The notes: generated by a model from the letters alone, not told the origin. Shown: positions 28,423 to 38,160, counted from the stretch's first letter. The stretch: 64,000 nt of DNA from Pseudomonas sp. G.S.17 (GCF_038096165.1 NZ_CP151076.1:4523501-4587500); one strand, 5' to 3'. Numbers and translations are program-made.

Positions 28423-28602
28423 ATGACGGAAGCATTAATAACGTTCAGCTGTAGCATTTTGGTTTTTGCTGCAATTTATACAACGATCTGCATCAGACAA
28501 AAAACGCTACGACCTGTCCTATCTGACTTATCAAGGATGATGATGCTTATCACGGCGGTTATTGTTGGGAGTTTGATAACTGCAACATTAAATAGATTGT
28601 AA
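28423..28602 (+). CDS. Possible small two-helix membrane protein
   Basis: A 59-residue ORF with two hydrophobic stretches (about 5-23, FSCSILVFAAIYTTICI, and 40-55, MLITAVIVGSLITA) separated by a basic linker RQKTLRP. The composition looks like a real membrane micro-protein, but no clear ribosome site precedes the ATG and I know no homologue. It lies at the edge of the AT-rich accessory patch. Confidence 0.35.
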   Translation: MTEALITFSCSILVFAAIYTTICIRQKTLRPVLSDLSRMMMLITAVIVGSLITATLNRL

Positions 28603-29431
28603 GACTCAATCGTTTTAAAGTGTCAACATTGAAAAGCGAAATATAAAAAAATCACCACCGCCGCCCCCAAGTTTTTTTGACACAGGCCGATGTGTATATA
28701 TTTGCCAAACGCATCGCCACTCAGAACGAAAACTTTCGAGACCCAGCGAGACCAAGAAACTTAGACTGTGTGCGTGATGAAATCATCTATTAAGAGCTAA
28801 CAGCGATAAGAGCTTCATTGCTTTCGAAGAGAACAAGAAATTCTTGTAGGTCTTTTCCGATATCTAGCTGGAATTTTCCGAACCTTGCTTTAGGGGGTTG
28901 GATATTTCTCTAAAACAATGCATTGTCTCGGGCCGACTTACTCACAAAGCCTGTAGAAACTTGCCTGCGACACTCACGACATGTTTATTACCAACTAAAC
29001 GGATCGTATATCTGGAGCCTACCAACAGCCCGACCTGAATTCGGGAAGCCACACAACTTAACGATCTATTTTAAACATTTATTTTGAAATCTTGAAAGAA
29101 GGCTCATCTATGCCTGCAAACTACTCCTGCACGAAACCGGATCTAGCCTTTTGGCGTATTGGGTCAATCTCCAGCGACTTCCAATGTCTCTACTTCTTTT
29201 CACCACCCGGTTCGACGGCTCCGTCCACATCACCCAGTAGTCCTGAACATGTAGAAAGCACCGCGCGCGTTCCCGACCTCAACCACCGCACACTCCACGT
29301 TCTTGATGTCTTTGCGTCATTCGACAGAAGCCCCGGCCATGCCGCCATCCCCCCAACTCACCGAGCACGACACCGAATCCCAAGGACTTCGGCACTTCTC
29401 TGGCTGACCTTATGCAAGGAGCAAATACGTT
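28603..29431. other. AT-rich intergenic stretch, no confident gene
   Basis: About 830 bp with much lower GC than the flanks. A 115-codon ORF at 29092-29439 exists but has atypical composition and no recognisable domain. The stretch probably holds the promoter of the toxin gene and marks an acquired segment. Confidence 0.5.
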
Positions 29432-32116
29432 ATGGCTAAATGGTTCGATTGGCTGTTTTGGCATCCCGCCCCTGATCGAAAAACGAGGTCAGAAACCCAT
29501 CCTCGCCCTGTCCTGCCCACCCCCGACGCAGGCCCGGTTCGCCCTTCTTCACCCGTCGATGCCGCTATCGCCGCACTGCCTGCGGTGAAGAACTGGAGCC
29601 ACCCCTTCAGGGACAAGCGCGACCCGTTGCTGCAATTGACCCAGATGGCCAAAGCGGCGGCCGGCTTTTATCCGCTGGGCCGCAGCGGCCTGTGGCACGG
29701 CGGGGTGCATTTCGATGGCGGTACCGCTGGCACACTCGATCAGTCCAGCGTGCATTGTCTGGCCGATGGCGAGGTGGTGGCCTACCGCATTGATCAGCAT
29801 TCACCGACCACGGGGTTTTTCGTCAACAAGCTCTCGGTGCAGAAACCTTTCTCGCGCAATTTTGTGCTGGTGCGGCACCGTCTTCAGGCGCCGAAGATCG
29901 ACGGCAGCGCCGATACGCCGCCCAGCCTGACCTTCTTCAGCCTGTACATGCACCTGCAGGACTGGGCCGTTTACCGGGATGATCCTGCCATCACCCGCCC
30001 GCCGTTCTGGCCCGAAGCGGCGATTCGACGGGTCAAGTCTGACGTCAAAGACCCCCGTCCCGGTCAACCGGAGCAGGTGGGCTTGAACGTGCGCAACAAG
30101 AACTGGCAAGGCAAGGTGCTCGACCTGCTGCCAAGAGGTGCAGAGGTCACGATCAGCGGCCAGGGTGACTTCCGCAAACTGGAAAACACCCCGGGGCCGA
30201 CCTTTCTGCAAGATGGTGACGGGAAATTGCTCGGCTACCTCGCCAGCCATTATCTGGAGCCCCTGGCCGCAGGCGAGTATCGGATCAGATGCGACAGCTC
30301 GCTCAGGGTCCGGGCCGAAGCGAACTTTGACAGCAAGGTCATCGGCGAACTGCCCCACGGCACGGAAGTCACCGTCAGCGGCACCGGCCACTACCGCAAG
30401 CTGGAGCGCGTTAACCAGTACGTTCATTTCAAGTCCTTGCTAAGTGCCCTTGAACCCCAGGCTCACGATCAGGTGGTGGTGCTGGAAAAGCCCGTGCCGA
30501 TCAAAGCCGGGGACCTGATCGGCCACATTGGTCAGTATCAGGACTGCTACGCGGACCAGCCGGAACAGAAACTGCATTTGGAGGTGTTCAGCGGCGATAA
30601 CGTCAAAGCGTTTATCGCGGCCAGTCGCGCCTGGGCGCAGCGTTTACCTGCCACCAGCAAGACCTGGCTGAAACTCGCCAAAGGCAGCGCCGTGGTGACC
30701 CATCAAGAGCGTTTCAACGCCAAACAGCCACCCACCCTAAACGCGCCCCACGCCCTCAGCGACGCCGACCTGCTCGTTCCAAAAAGCCTGCTCGACGGGC
30801 TGCCCCCTGAAAAGAAAATCGCGGTCGCGGCCACCCCGGACAAAAAAGCCTGTAACTGGTATCGCCTCGATGGTCTGCTGCATGACGCCAACAACACTTT
30901 GCTCGACGGCTGGGTCCGCGAGGAAGTGGGCGTTACCCCATGGTTCAGTCCGTGGGCATGGGAAGGTTACGACGTCATCTTCAACTACGACGTGCCGCGC
31001 AAATTCCTCGCCTCCTACCTGCGCGCCGTCAACCAGTTCAGCGAAGCGCAACTCGCGCAATACGGTGCTCTGGCCGACGATGTGGACCAGGGGCCAGTCA
31101 TGAGCCGCCTGTTCGAGATCATCGACCGCGACCGCGACGGCAAAATGTCCGGCGATGAAATACAGGCCGCCCTCAACCTGCCGGCCCACGCCCAATCCAT
31201 CTCGCAACTGATCATCGACTACGAAACCGAGTGGGTACACCGACCACGCAAGTGGGACGCCATGGACGAAATGCTCGGCCACAGCGGGTCAACCCCGCAC
31301 CTGAACTGGCTGGCGGAAAAAGAGCGCATCAAACAACTGAGTTGGTGGGATGAAGTTGCGGAGAAAGTGGGGCTGGATTCGTGGGCGAAGGTTTGTCACT
31401 TTCATCCGGTGGGGTTGGTGGGGTGTTTTGCTAAACCCTCTGGATTGATTAATGTGGAGGAATTTTTGGTGCAGTATGAGCAAGAACATACTTTTTTTGC
31501 GCCAGGCACACCTGCCCTTAGTACCGACTCAGTGGAGAATCTGAGAAAAATAATTAGCGCCATAAATATCTATTATGCATCAGCTGCTCTGCGACCTAAT
31601 ATATACGAAGTGTCTTATATGTTGGCGACTGCTAGGCATGAGACATATCACTATCCTACTGGGGAGTACTTTAGTGAGAAGCCTGAAGTGGGCGGGATTT
31701 CTTATTTTAACAAATACGATCCGGTTTTTGCCGCGGATCATGAGGGCAGGGAAAGGGCTAAGATGAACGGAAATACCGAGGAGGGTGATGGATACAAATA
31801 TAGAGGTCGTGGTTGCGTGCATTTGACATGGAAAAATAACTACAGAAAATTTTCAAAATTGTTGTCATTTGATTTTGTAACCGATCCAAGTGCCGCAGCA
31901 AAATTTGAGTATTCGGTACCGATAATGATCGTAGGTATGACTAAAGGATTGTTCACCGGAAAAAAACTTGGTGATTATTTTAGTGCAACTAAAATAGATT
32001 ATTCATCAGCCAGATACATTATAAATGGTACCAATCAAAAAGAACTGATTGCCTCCTATGCGGTTAGATTTGAAAAAATCCTTAAAAAAACTTCTCAATT
32101 GTCAGTGGAGTTATGA
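29432..32116 (+). CDS. Polymorphic peptidoglycan-targeting toxin (M23-like, SH3b, EF-hand, GH19-like tip)
   Basis: A 894-residue modular protein. The N-terminal third has an M23 peptidase-like fold (GLWHGGVHFDGG, HCLADGEVVAY, FSLYMHL). Two SH3b-like repeats follow (GLNVRNKNWQGKVLDLLPRG and SLRVRAEANFDSKVIGELPHG), then an EF-hand loop IDRDRDGKMSGDE near 563. From about residue 666 the DNA becomes AT-rich and encodes a GH19 chitinase/lysozyme-like domain with ATARHETYHYP (candidate catalytic Glu near 734) and GRGCVHLTWKNNY. It has no signal peptide, so delivery by a secretion system such as T6SS is inferred; no VgrG, Hcp or PAAR gene is in the window. The next gene overlaps by ATGA and encodes a secreted protein, fitting an effector-immunity pair. 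Confidence 0.75.
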   Translation: MAKWFDWLFWHPAPDRKTRSETHPRPVLPTPDAGPVRPSSPVDAAIAALPAVKNWSHPFRDKRDPLLQLTQMAKAAAGFYPLGRSGLWHGGVHFDGGTAGTLDQSSVHCLADGEVVAYRIDQHSPTTGFFVNKLSVQKPFSRNFVLVRHRLQAPKIDGSADTPPSLTFFSLYMHLQDWAVYRDDPAITRPPFWPEAAIRRVKSDVKDPRPGQPEQVGLNVRNKNWQGKVLDLLPRGAEVTISGQGDFRKLENTPGPTFLQDGDGKLLGYLASHYLEPLAAGEYRIRCDSSLRVRAEANFDSKVIGELPHGTEVTVSGTGHYRKLERVNQYVHFKSLLSALEPQAHDQVVVLEKPVPIKAGDLIGHIGQYQDCYADQPEQKLHLEVFSGDNVKAFIAASRAWAQRLPATSKTWLKLAKGSAVVTHQERFNAKQPPTLNAPHALSDADLLVPKSLLDGLPPEKKIAVAATPDKKACNWYRLDGLLHDANNTLLDGWVREEVGVTPWFSPWAWEGYDVIFNYDVPRKFLASYLRAVNQFSEAQLAQYGALADDVDQGPVMSRLFEIIDRDRDGKMSGDEIQAALNLPAHAQSISQLIIDYETEWVHRPRKWDAMDEMLGHSGSTPHLNWLAEKERIKQLSWWDEVAEKVGLDSWAKVCHFHPVGLVGCFAKPSGLINVEEFLVQYEQEHTFFAPGTPALSTDSVENLRKIISAINIYYASAALRPNIYEVSYMLATARHETYHYPTGEYFSEKPEVGGISYFNKYDPVFAADHEGRERAKMNGNTEEGDGYKYRGRGCVHLTWKNNYRKFSKLLSFDFVTDPSAAAKFEYSVPIMIVGMTKGLFTGKKLGDYFSATKIDYSSARYIINGTNQKELIASYAVRFEKILKKTSQLSVEL

Positions 32117-32835
32117 GGATGCCGCTAAGAAAATCTATCATTGCATATCTATCCCTATTTTTGACATGTGCGACAGCGCAGACCATAGAGATTTTTAATG
32201 AAAAGGAGAGCGGAAGTATTAAGTTATTGCGTGATGGTCAAGAAACTGTGTATGAAAATATAACGGGAAACTCGTATGGTATCAGCAAGGGTCTAACAAG
32301 CATTAACAACACTCCCGCATTATTTCTTCTCGATCGCGATACATATTACTACACACTCAAGGCGGGACGAAATGGCTTATTAATAGATTGCGCATATTCT
32401 GATACTAGAAACCAGAATAATGGAGCCCGAGTTTCTGCTGCGATTTGCGGAATCAATGCGGCTCTTGGTAAATCCTATGATGAAATAGGGCGGGCCTATT
32501 CAGACGAATGGCAAGCGTCACTCTTTTCTTTTGATACTAGCCAAGTTATTAAAGGTGGTTTCTCAGCCAATTTTCCCCTCGGGAGGATTGGGGAAGTCGA
32601 TATCTATGATAGATATTCGTCATTAGAGGCACTTGAGAATGCCTCGCCTCAGAAACATATCAAAAGCGCCTTAGGTTGCTTTGATTTCGGTAATTCCCTA
32701 GTGTTTTTAGTTTTTTTAAAAGAAGAAAATTCACGCCTAAGATATTTGGATGTGGTGCAGTCTCATGATCCAAAAATATTTAAGCGCCTAGATGAAAACG
32801 ACTTGATAAGAATCGCAGTTGAGAGCTGCGAATAG
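32113..32835 (+). CDS. Putative periplasmic immunity protein
   Basis: A 240-residue protein with an N-terminal signal peptide (RKSIIAYLSLFLTCATAQT), so it should act in the periplasm, where the upstream toxin would attack peptidoglycan. It overlaps the toxin stop by 4 bp (ATGA), shares its AT-rich composition, and has several Cys residues in the mature part (CAYS, AICGI, LGCFD, ESCE). I recognise no named domain. An in-frame ATG two codons later is an alternative start. The immunity role is inferred from position, export and composition. Confidence 0.65.
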   Translation: MRMPLRKSIIAYLSLFLTCATAQTIEIFNEKESGSIKLLRDGQETVYENITGNSYGISKGLTSINNTPALFLLDRDTYYYTLKAGRNGLLIDCAYSDTRNQNNGARVSAAICGINAALGKSYDEIGRAYSDEWQASLFSFDTSQVIKGGFSANFPLGRIGEVDIYDRYSSLEALENASPQKHIKSALGCFDFGNSLVFLVFLKEENSRLRYLDVVQSHDPKIFKRLDENDLIRIAVESCE

Positions 32836-32895
32836 AGAAAATCGACTGATACTCTAGTTAATCGATCTAAATTCAAGGCCCGAAGAAGTCCACCA

Positions 32896-33156
32896 ATGTC
32901 AATAAATCGAATTCCCTCCGAAAAAAGGGCGCAAGCGGCCGCCCACGACTGGAGAGCCTGTAATTGGTATCACTTCGGATTACTGGCCGACGACGTAGAC
33001 CAAGGGCCGGTCATGAGCCGTCTGTTCGACATCATCGACCGCGACGGCAAAATATCCGGTGACGAAATACAGGCCGCCCTCAACCTGCCGGCCCACGCCC
33101 AATCCATCTCGCAACTGATCATCGACTACGAAACCGAGTGGGTTAACCCTGTATAG
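32896..33156 (+). pseudogene. Orphan fragment duplicating the toxin EF-hand segment
   Basis: An 86-codon ORF whose residues from GLLADDVDQGPVMSRLF through LIIDYETEW repeat the toxin region around residues 547-600, with nearly identical DNA over more than 100 bp (compare 31072-31236). One Asp-Arg pair of the EF loop is missing (IDRDGKISGDE). It starts and ends abruptly in unrelated sequence, so it is a leftover of a toxin gene or a recombination cassette, not a full gene. Confidence 0.7.
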
Positions 33157-33441
33157 CACGCAAGCGGATCAACATATTTGCTCGTTTTCACTTCCAATGG
33201 ATTACGTTGACGGGGCGCTCGTCCAAAACTTAGTGGGATCGTATATTCATACGGAGTACTGATAGGGCGCCGAGCGTATCGTCTAAATGTAACGATCAAA
33301 ACACTACCAGGGGTCGAGTTAACGACCAGATCACTCGGTGTTCATGGCTTGCTAAAGCAATCGCAGAATGACAACGAGGAGTTGAATATCGCTTTTGGGA
33401 TATCACCTGCCCTGATCACAGTGAAAAAGCTGCTGGCCTAG
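33157..33441 (+). pseudogene. Degraded coding remnant, possibly an old toxin or immunity tail
   Basis: The frame at 33211-33441 is open for 76 codons to TAG but has no usual start codon. It reads like real protein (SYGVLIGRRAYRLNVTIKTL, NIAFGISPALITVKKLLA). A second frame just upstream reads SFSLPMDYVDGALVQNLVGS before stops, consistent with one frameshifted gene. No family recognised. The position right after the orphan EF-hand fragment suggests it is the tip or immunity gene of a displaced toxin. Confidence 0.35.
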
Positions 33442-33749
33442 TCGTTTGTCATGTGCACCACGCCCCAGCACAACGCACTCCCCGCCCAAAAATATGCACA
33501 ACCCCGCCCCCACCCATAAATTGGTTCACCTTCACGCGAACCAATCCCCTTCCCTGCCACTGAACCAACTCCCCGAACCATTGGCCATTGGCCCGCTCGC
33601 TGCGAAAGCAGGCATTAACGCGGCAAGGCCATAGCCCAATCCAGTGAACCAATTTCCATTGGCATCGCTCTTGCACCCACCCCAGAAGCCCTGGTTCCAG
33701 CGTTATCGCGATCAAGGGCTTCTTTTTCGGCCTGGTGCGAGTGACCACG
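33442..33749. other. Intergenic control region of the GntR operon
   Basis: About 300 bp without a gene. It is notable for repeated GAACCA/TGGTTC half-sites (see the operator entry). Confidence 0.5.
33518..33655. promoter_or_regulatory. Candidate GntR/FadR-family operator array
   Basis: AAATTGGTTCAC at 33518-33529 and its exact reverse complement GTGAACCAATTT at 33644-33655 bracket further copies of GAACCA. ATTGGTTC/GAACCAAT at 33520-33545 forms an 8-10-8 palindrome. The site lies just upstream of a FadR-type regulator gene, so autoregulation is likely. Confidence 0.5.
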
Positions 33750-34487
33750 ATGCAAAGGTTCGTCCCCGACACAACCATCGATAACGCTTCGAAGCTGGCG
33801 CTGGATGCCTTGCGGCAGATGGTGGCGCAGCATGCGGCGTTTCCCCAGCGGGCGTTGCCGACGGAGCGGGATCTGGCGACGGATTTTGGCGTGAGTCGCC
33901 GGGCTATTCGCCGGGCTTTGTCGGTGCTGGAAGCCGAAGGGCAGATCTGGCGGCGCCAGGGCAAGGGCACGTTTGTGGGGCCGACGCCGCCCAGCGCGGC
34001 GTTGAGTTTTGCGCGGTTGTCCGGGCGGACCAATTTCAGTGAGGTCATGGAAGCGCGGCTGCATCTGGAGCCCGCGCTGGCTTCGCTGGCGGCGGTGCGG
34101 GCCAACGGCGAGCAGATGGCGATTCTGCGGCGCCTGGCCGAGCGCACCACGCGCCAGCAGGACGCCGCTGAAATCGATGCCGAAGGTCTGGAACTGTGGG
34201 ACAGCGCGCTGCATCGGGGTATCGCCGAAGCGGCAGGTAATCGGCTGATGCTGGATATCTTCGAAATGCTCGACGCGATTCGCCTCGACCCCGCGTGGCG
34301 CGATTTGCGGCAGCGGGCGCGCAATACCGATCGCCTCAACACGTATCGCCACGACCACGACGACATTGTCGGGGCCATTGAAAGCCGCGATCCGATCAAG
34401 GCCGCCACCGCCATGCGCGGCCATCTGCGAGCGCTGCAACAGGCGCTCGACACCGTTATCAATCAAGACCTGGAGGCGAGTGTATGA
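33750..34487 (+). CDS. FadR-subfamily GntR transcriptional regulator
   Basis: A 245-residue repressor-type protein. The N-terminal winged HTH reads [20 protein letters not shown] and [15 protein letters not shown]. The C-terminal FCD ligand domain is helical, with [28 protein letters not shown] and [14 protein letters not shown], where His and Asp residues usually bind a metal and a small organic acid. ATG 33750 has GAGTG six bases upstream; a GTG at 33735 is possible. The stop overlaps the next gene by ATGA, so it is cotranscribed with the ABC transporter it presumably controls. Confidence 0.88.
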   Translation: MQRFVPDTTIDNASKLALDALRQMVAQHAAFPQRALPTERDLATDFGVSRRAIRRALSVLEAEGQIWRRQGKGTFVGPTPPSAALSFARLSGRTNFSEVMEARLHLEPALASLAAVRANGEQMAILRRLAERTTRQQDAAEIDAEGLELWDSALHRGIAEAAGNRLMLDIFEMLDAIRLDPAWRDLRQRARNTDRLNTYRHDHDDIVGAIESRDPIKAATAMRGHLRALQQALDTVINQDLEASV

Positions 34488-35488
34488 CTGCGACCAGCCA
34501 CGACAGCCATCCGGTACTCAGCATCAGCGACTTGACCGTGCGCTTTGCCGGCGCGCCCGCCAATGTCGTCGACGGCGTTTCATTCAAGGTGCAACGGGGC
34601 AAAACCTTGGCAATTGTCGGCGAGTCCGGCTGTGGCAAGAGCGTGACGTCCATGGCGTTGATGGGCTTGCTGCCCGACAGCGCAACGGTCGGCGCCAGCG
34701 CTTCCGGCCTGCTGGATGAACCGCTGCTGGGCATGCCTGAAGAACGTCTGCTGGACGTGCGCGGCAATCGCATGGCGATGATTTTCCAGGAACCCATGAC
34801 CTCGCTGAATCCGGTGTTCACCATTGGCGAGCAGATCGCCGAAAGCGTGATCCGTCATCAAGGCATGTCAGCCAAGGATGCGCGGCAGCGGGCACTGGAG
34901 ATGCTGGAAAAAGTCCGTGTTCCCGATGCCGTGCAACGTCTGGATGCGTATCCCCACGAGTTGTCCGGCGGCATGCGGCAGCGGGCGATGATCGCCATGG
35001 CCCTGGCCAACGATCCGGCGCTGATCATTGCCGACGAACCTACCACCGCGCTGGATGTAACCATTCAGGCGCAGATTCTTTCGCTGGTGGCCAACCTGCA
35101 AAGGGAAACCGGCACGGCGATGATCCTCATCACCCACGACCTCGGCGTGGTCGCGGAAGTCGCCGATGAAGTCATGGTCATGTACGCCGGTCGCGTGGTG
35201 GAAAGCGGCTCGGTGAAAACCTTGTTCGACGATCCGCAGCATCCTTACACCATCGGGTTGATGGGCTCGATGCCTTCCATAGGCCCACGGGAAGGTCGTC
35301 TCGCCACGATCAATGGCCGCGTGCCAACGCCTGCGGAAATGCCCAGCGGTTGCCGTTTCGCCGGGCGTTGCCCGTTTGTGATTCAGGCCTGCCGCGATGC
35401 GCGCCCGCCGCTGCTTGAACTTTCCCCCGGACATTTCGCCGCGTGCATTCGCGCGCCTTTGGAACAGCATGTGGGAGCCAGCGCGTGA
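34484..35488 (+). CDS. Peptide ABC transporter ATP-binding protein (DppD/OppD type)
   Basis: A 334-residue ATPase with Walker [11 protein letters not shown] loop [13 protein letters not shown], signature [16 protein letters not shown], Walker [13 protein letters not shown] and switch His in ITHDLG. The C-terminal oligopeptide/dipeptide extension is present, with four clustered Cys ([14 protein letters not shown] and FAAC), which in this family can bind an Fe-S cluster. Couples by ATGA to the regulator before it and overlaps the next ATPase gene by 4 bp. Confidence 0.92.
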   Translation: MTATSHDSHPVLSISDLTVRFAGAPANVVDGVSFKVQRGKTLAIVGESGCGKSVTSMALMGLLPDSATVGASASGLLDEPLLGMPEERLLDVRGNRMAMIFQEPMTSLNPVFTIGEQIAESVIRHQGMSAKDARQRALEMLEKVRVPDAVQRLDAYPHELSGGMRQRAMIAMALANDPALIIADEPTTALDVTIQAQILSLVANLQRETGTAMILITHDLGVVAEVADEVMVMYAGRVVESGSVKTLFDDPQHPYTIGLMGSMPSIGPREGRLATINGRVPTPAEMPSGCRFAGRCPFVIQACRDARPPLLELSPGHFAACIRAPLEQHVGASA

Positions 35489-36633
35489 GCCCTTCTGAAC
35501 GCGAAATCGTCGAACGCATCACCCTGGAGCGCAGCGCTCTGGGACGTACTGCGCAAAAACCCATCCTCGAAGGCGTTGGCCTGAGCAAGCATTTTGGCGT
35601 CGAAAGCGGCTTGTTCCAGCGCAAGAAACCACCGGTGCAGGCGGTCAACAATGTGTCGTTGTCGGTGCGCAGAGGCGAAACCCTGGCGCTGGTCGGTGAG
35701 TCCGGTTCGGGCAAATCGACCCTCGGCCGACTGCTGCTCAACCTGCTTAAACCCACCGCAGGCGACGTGATTTACGAAGGCCGCAACCTGGCCAATCTGC
35801 CAGCGGAAAAGCTGCGCCAGGTGCGCCGGGATTTGCAGATCATTTTTCAAGACCCGTTTGCCTCGCTGAACCCGCGCATGACCGTGGAATCGATCATCGG
35901 CGAACCGATCTGGCTGCACAGCGAAGCCAGCCGCAGTGATCGCCAGGCCAAGGTCGCCGAGCTGCTGCGCACGGTAGGCCTCGCCCCGGAACACGGTGGC
36001 CGCCATCCCCATGAGTTTTCCGGCGGGCAGCGCCAGCGCATCGGCATTGCCCGTGCCCTGGCGTCGGAGCCGCGTTTGATTCTCGGCGACGAACCGGTGT
36101 CGGCGCTGGACGTCTCGGTGCAGGCGCAAGTGGTCAATCTGCTGGAAGACCTCAAGCATCAGTTCGGCCTGACGCTGGTGATCGTTGCTCACGGTCTGGC
36201 AGTGATTCGCCACATGAGCGACCGCGTCGCCGTGATGTACCTCGGGGAAATCGTCGAGCTGGCGCCGGTCAACGCGCTGTTCGAAACCCCGCTGCATCCT
36301 TATACCCAGGCGCTGATGGCCGCCGTGCCGGTCAGCCATCCGGATTTGCGTCACCCGCGCCCGGTGCTCGGCGGCGACATGCCAAGCCCCAGCCGCCCGC
36401 CTTCGGGTTGCCGTTTCCACACCCGCTGCCCCCATGCCCGCGCCCTGTGCAAAGAGGTTGCGCCGGTCATGGAAAGCGTCGAAGCCGAACGGCAGGTCGC
36501 GTGCCACTTCTGGCGCGAAATCGCCAACGCGGGCACCGGCACGCTGATCCTTCCTACCCCCAGCGCGGCTTACAGCCAGCGCTTGAACCTGTTCAAGACT
36601 CATCAATCCCTATCGACGGAGAGCCAGCCATGA
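35485..36633 (+). CDS. Peptide ABC transporter ATP-binding protein (DppF/OppF type)
   Basis: Second ATPase of the heterodimer, 382 residues. Walker A GESGSGKST, Q loop IIFQDPFASLNPR, signature FSGGQRQRIGIARALA, Walker B LILGDEPVSALD. The switch residue follows LVIVAHGLAV, an AHGL form instead of the usual SHDL. A GTG start at 35485 is chosen because it overlaps the upstream stop (GTGA) and has GGGAG upstream; the open frame extends to 35443. The C-terminal Cys cluster (GCRFHTRCPHARALC) is kept. Confidence 0.9.
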   Translation: MSPSEREIVERITLERSALGRTAQKPILEGVGLSKHFGVESGLFQRKKPPVQAVNNVSLSVRRGETLALVGESGSGKSTLGRLLLNLLKPTAGDVIYEGRNLANLPAEKLRQVRRDLQIIFQDPFASLNPRMTVESIIGEPIWLHSEASRSDRQAKVAELLRTVGLAPEHGGRHPHEFSGGQRQRIGIARALASEPRLILGDEPVSALDVSVQAQVVNLLEDLKHQFGLTLVIVAHGLAVIRHMSDRVAVMYLGEIVELAPVNALFETPLHPYTQALMAAVPVSHPDLRHPRPVLGGDMPSPSRPPSGCRFHTRCPHARALCKEVAPVMESVEAERQVACHFWREIANAGTGTLILPTPSAAYSQRLNLFKTHQSLSTESQP

Positions 36634-38132
36634 AAACCGCACGCCTTTTGACAGGAACGTTGTTACTGCTGGCTGCCAACGCCGCCTTCGCTGAATCGAC
36701 CTTGCGTATCGGCATCCAGGACGACCCGGATGTGCTCGACCCGCACCGCTCGCGGACCTATTCCGGTCGTCTGGTCTACACCGCGCTGTGTGACAAGCTG
36801 GTGGACGTCAACCCGGACCTGACCTACGCGCCGCAACTGGCCACGGCCTGGAACTGGAGCGAAGACGGCAAGACCCTGACCATGACCCTGCGCGATGGCG
36901 TGACCTATCACGATGGCGAAGTGTTCGACGCGGCGTCGGTGAAGTTCAACCTGGACCGCGCCCGCACACTGCCCGATTCGTTGCGCAAAAGTGAGCTGGC
37001 CTCGGTGGACAGCGTGGAAGTGATCGACGCGAAAACCGTAGCGATCAAGCTCAAGCAACCCGACGCGACGCTGGTTTCGCAGCTGTCGGACCGCGCCGGG
37101 ATGATGCTCGCGCCCAAGGCTGCACAGGGTGAATTCGGCATGAAGCCGGTCTGTTCCGGGCCGTACAAATTCGTCCAGCGCGTGCAGCAGGATCGGATCG
37201 TGCTGGAGCGTTTCGACAATTACTGGAACAAGCAGGCCTACCACTTCGACAAAGTGATTTTCCTGCCGATTCCGGACACCTCGGTACGCCTGGCCAACCT
37301 GCGCTCGGGGGACCTGGACATCATCGAGCGCGTTGCGCCTACCGACGTGAAAACCGTCAAGTCGGACAGCAAGCTGGCAATCTACAACACGCCGGGGCTG
37401 GGCTACATGCAGCTGATGTTCAACGTCGCCAATGGTGAAAAAGCCAACACGCCGATGGGCAAGGACAAACGGGTGCGTGAGGCGTTCGTGCTGTCCATCG
37501 ACCGCGACGCGATCAATCAGGTGGTGTTCGAAGGCTTGTACGCGCCAAGCGCCCAGCCGTTCCCGAAAAACAGCCCGTACTACGACAAGGACCTGCCGAT
37601 CCCGACGCGCGATGTCGCGAAAAGCAAGGCGTTGCTGGCTGAAGCCGGGGTCAAGCTGCCATTGGCGGTGGACCTCAAAGTTGCCAACAACCCTATCGCG
37701 CAGCAGGTCGGGCAGATCATCCAGGCCATGGCCGAAGAAGCGGGTTTCAAGGTCAATCTGGTTGCCACTGAATACGCCACGCTGCTCAGCGAGCAACAAG
37801 GCGGCAACTTCCAGATCGGCATGAGCGCCTGGTCCGGTCGGCCTGATCCGGATGGCGACATCCATCAGTTCGTCACCTGCAAAGGCGGCCAGAACGACGG
37901 CAAATACTGCAACCCCAAGCTCGACGAGTTGCTGAACAAGGCGCGCACGGTCAACGACGTGGCTCAACGTCAGGCGCTGTACAACGAAGCCCTGCGTCTG
38001 CTGGCCGACGAAGTACCGACCGCGTACCTGTATTTCGATCCGCGCATCATTGCCATGCGTAACACCGTGACCGGTTTCGTACCGAATCCGGATGGCCTGA
38101 TTCGTCTGACCAATGTCGCGTTCAAGCCGTGA
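36630..38132 (+). CDS. Peptide-type ABC transporter substrate-binding protein (family 5)
   Basis: Periplasmic binding protein of 500 residues. The signal peptide ends ANAAFA before ESTLRIGIQ. The family 5 signature is seen in YAPQLATAWNWSEDGKTLTM and FNLDRARTLPDS. Two Cys residues near CKGGQNDGKYC may form a disulfide. It overlaps the previous gene by 4 bp, with GGAGAG upstream. Together with the terminal gamma-glutamyltransferase-like gene, a glutathione or gamma-glutamyl peptide substrate is plausible. Confidence 0.9.
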   Translation: MKTARLLTGTLLLLAANAAFAESTLRIGIQDDPDVLDPHRSRTYSGRLVYTALCDKLVDVNPDLTYAPQLATAWNWSEDGKTLTMTLRDGVTYHDGEVFDAASVKFNLDRARTLPDSLRKSELASVDSVEVIDAKTVAIKLKQPDATLVSQLSDRAGMMLAPKAAQGEFGMKPVCSGPYKFVQRVQQDRIVLERFDNYWNKQAYHFDKVIFLPIPDTSVRLANLRSGDLDIIERVAPTDVKTVKSDSKLAIYNTPGLGYMQLMFNVANGEKANTPMGKDKRVREAFVLSIDRDAINQVVFEGLYAPSAQPFPKNSPYYDKDLPIPTRDVAKSKALLAEAGVKLPLAVDLKVANNPIAQQVGQIIQAMAEEAGFKVNLVATEYATLLSEQQGGNFQIGMSAWSGRPDPDGDIHQFVTCKGGQNDGKYCNPKLDELLNKARTVNDVAQRQALYNEALRLLADEVPTAYLYFDPRIIAMRNTVTGFVPNPDGLIRLTNVAFKP

Positions 38133-38160
38133 TTGACGCGCACACCAGCGAGGGTTCGGC

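Noticed and set aside
28589..28613. PvdS-like match TAAAT-17-CGT on the plus strand
   Set aside because: It lies at the end of a small ORF with no gene in the next 800 bp; one or two such matches are expected by chance.
29092..29439. 115-codon ORF upstream of the toxin gene
   Set aside because: It has a purine-rich stretch before the start but no recognisable domain and an unusual Pro/Ser-rich, mixed composition; not supported as a gene.
33449..34462. Two overlapping minus-strand ORFs opposite the GntR gene
   Set aside because: The plus strand carries a clear winged HTH and FCD domain with coupled downstream genes; the minus frames have Arg/Ser-rich shadow composition.
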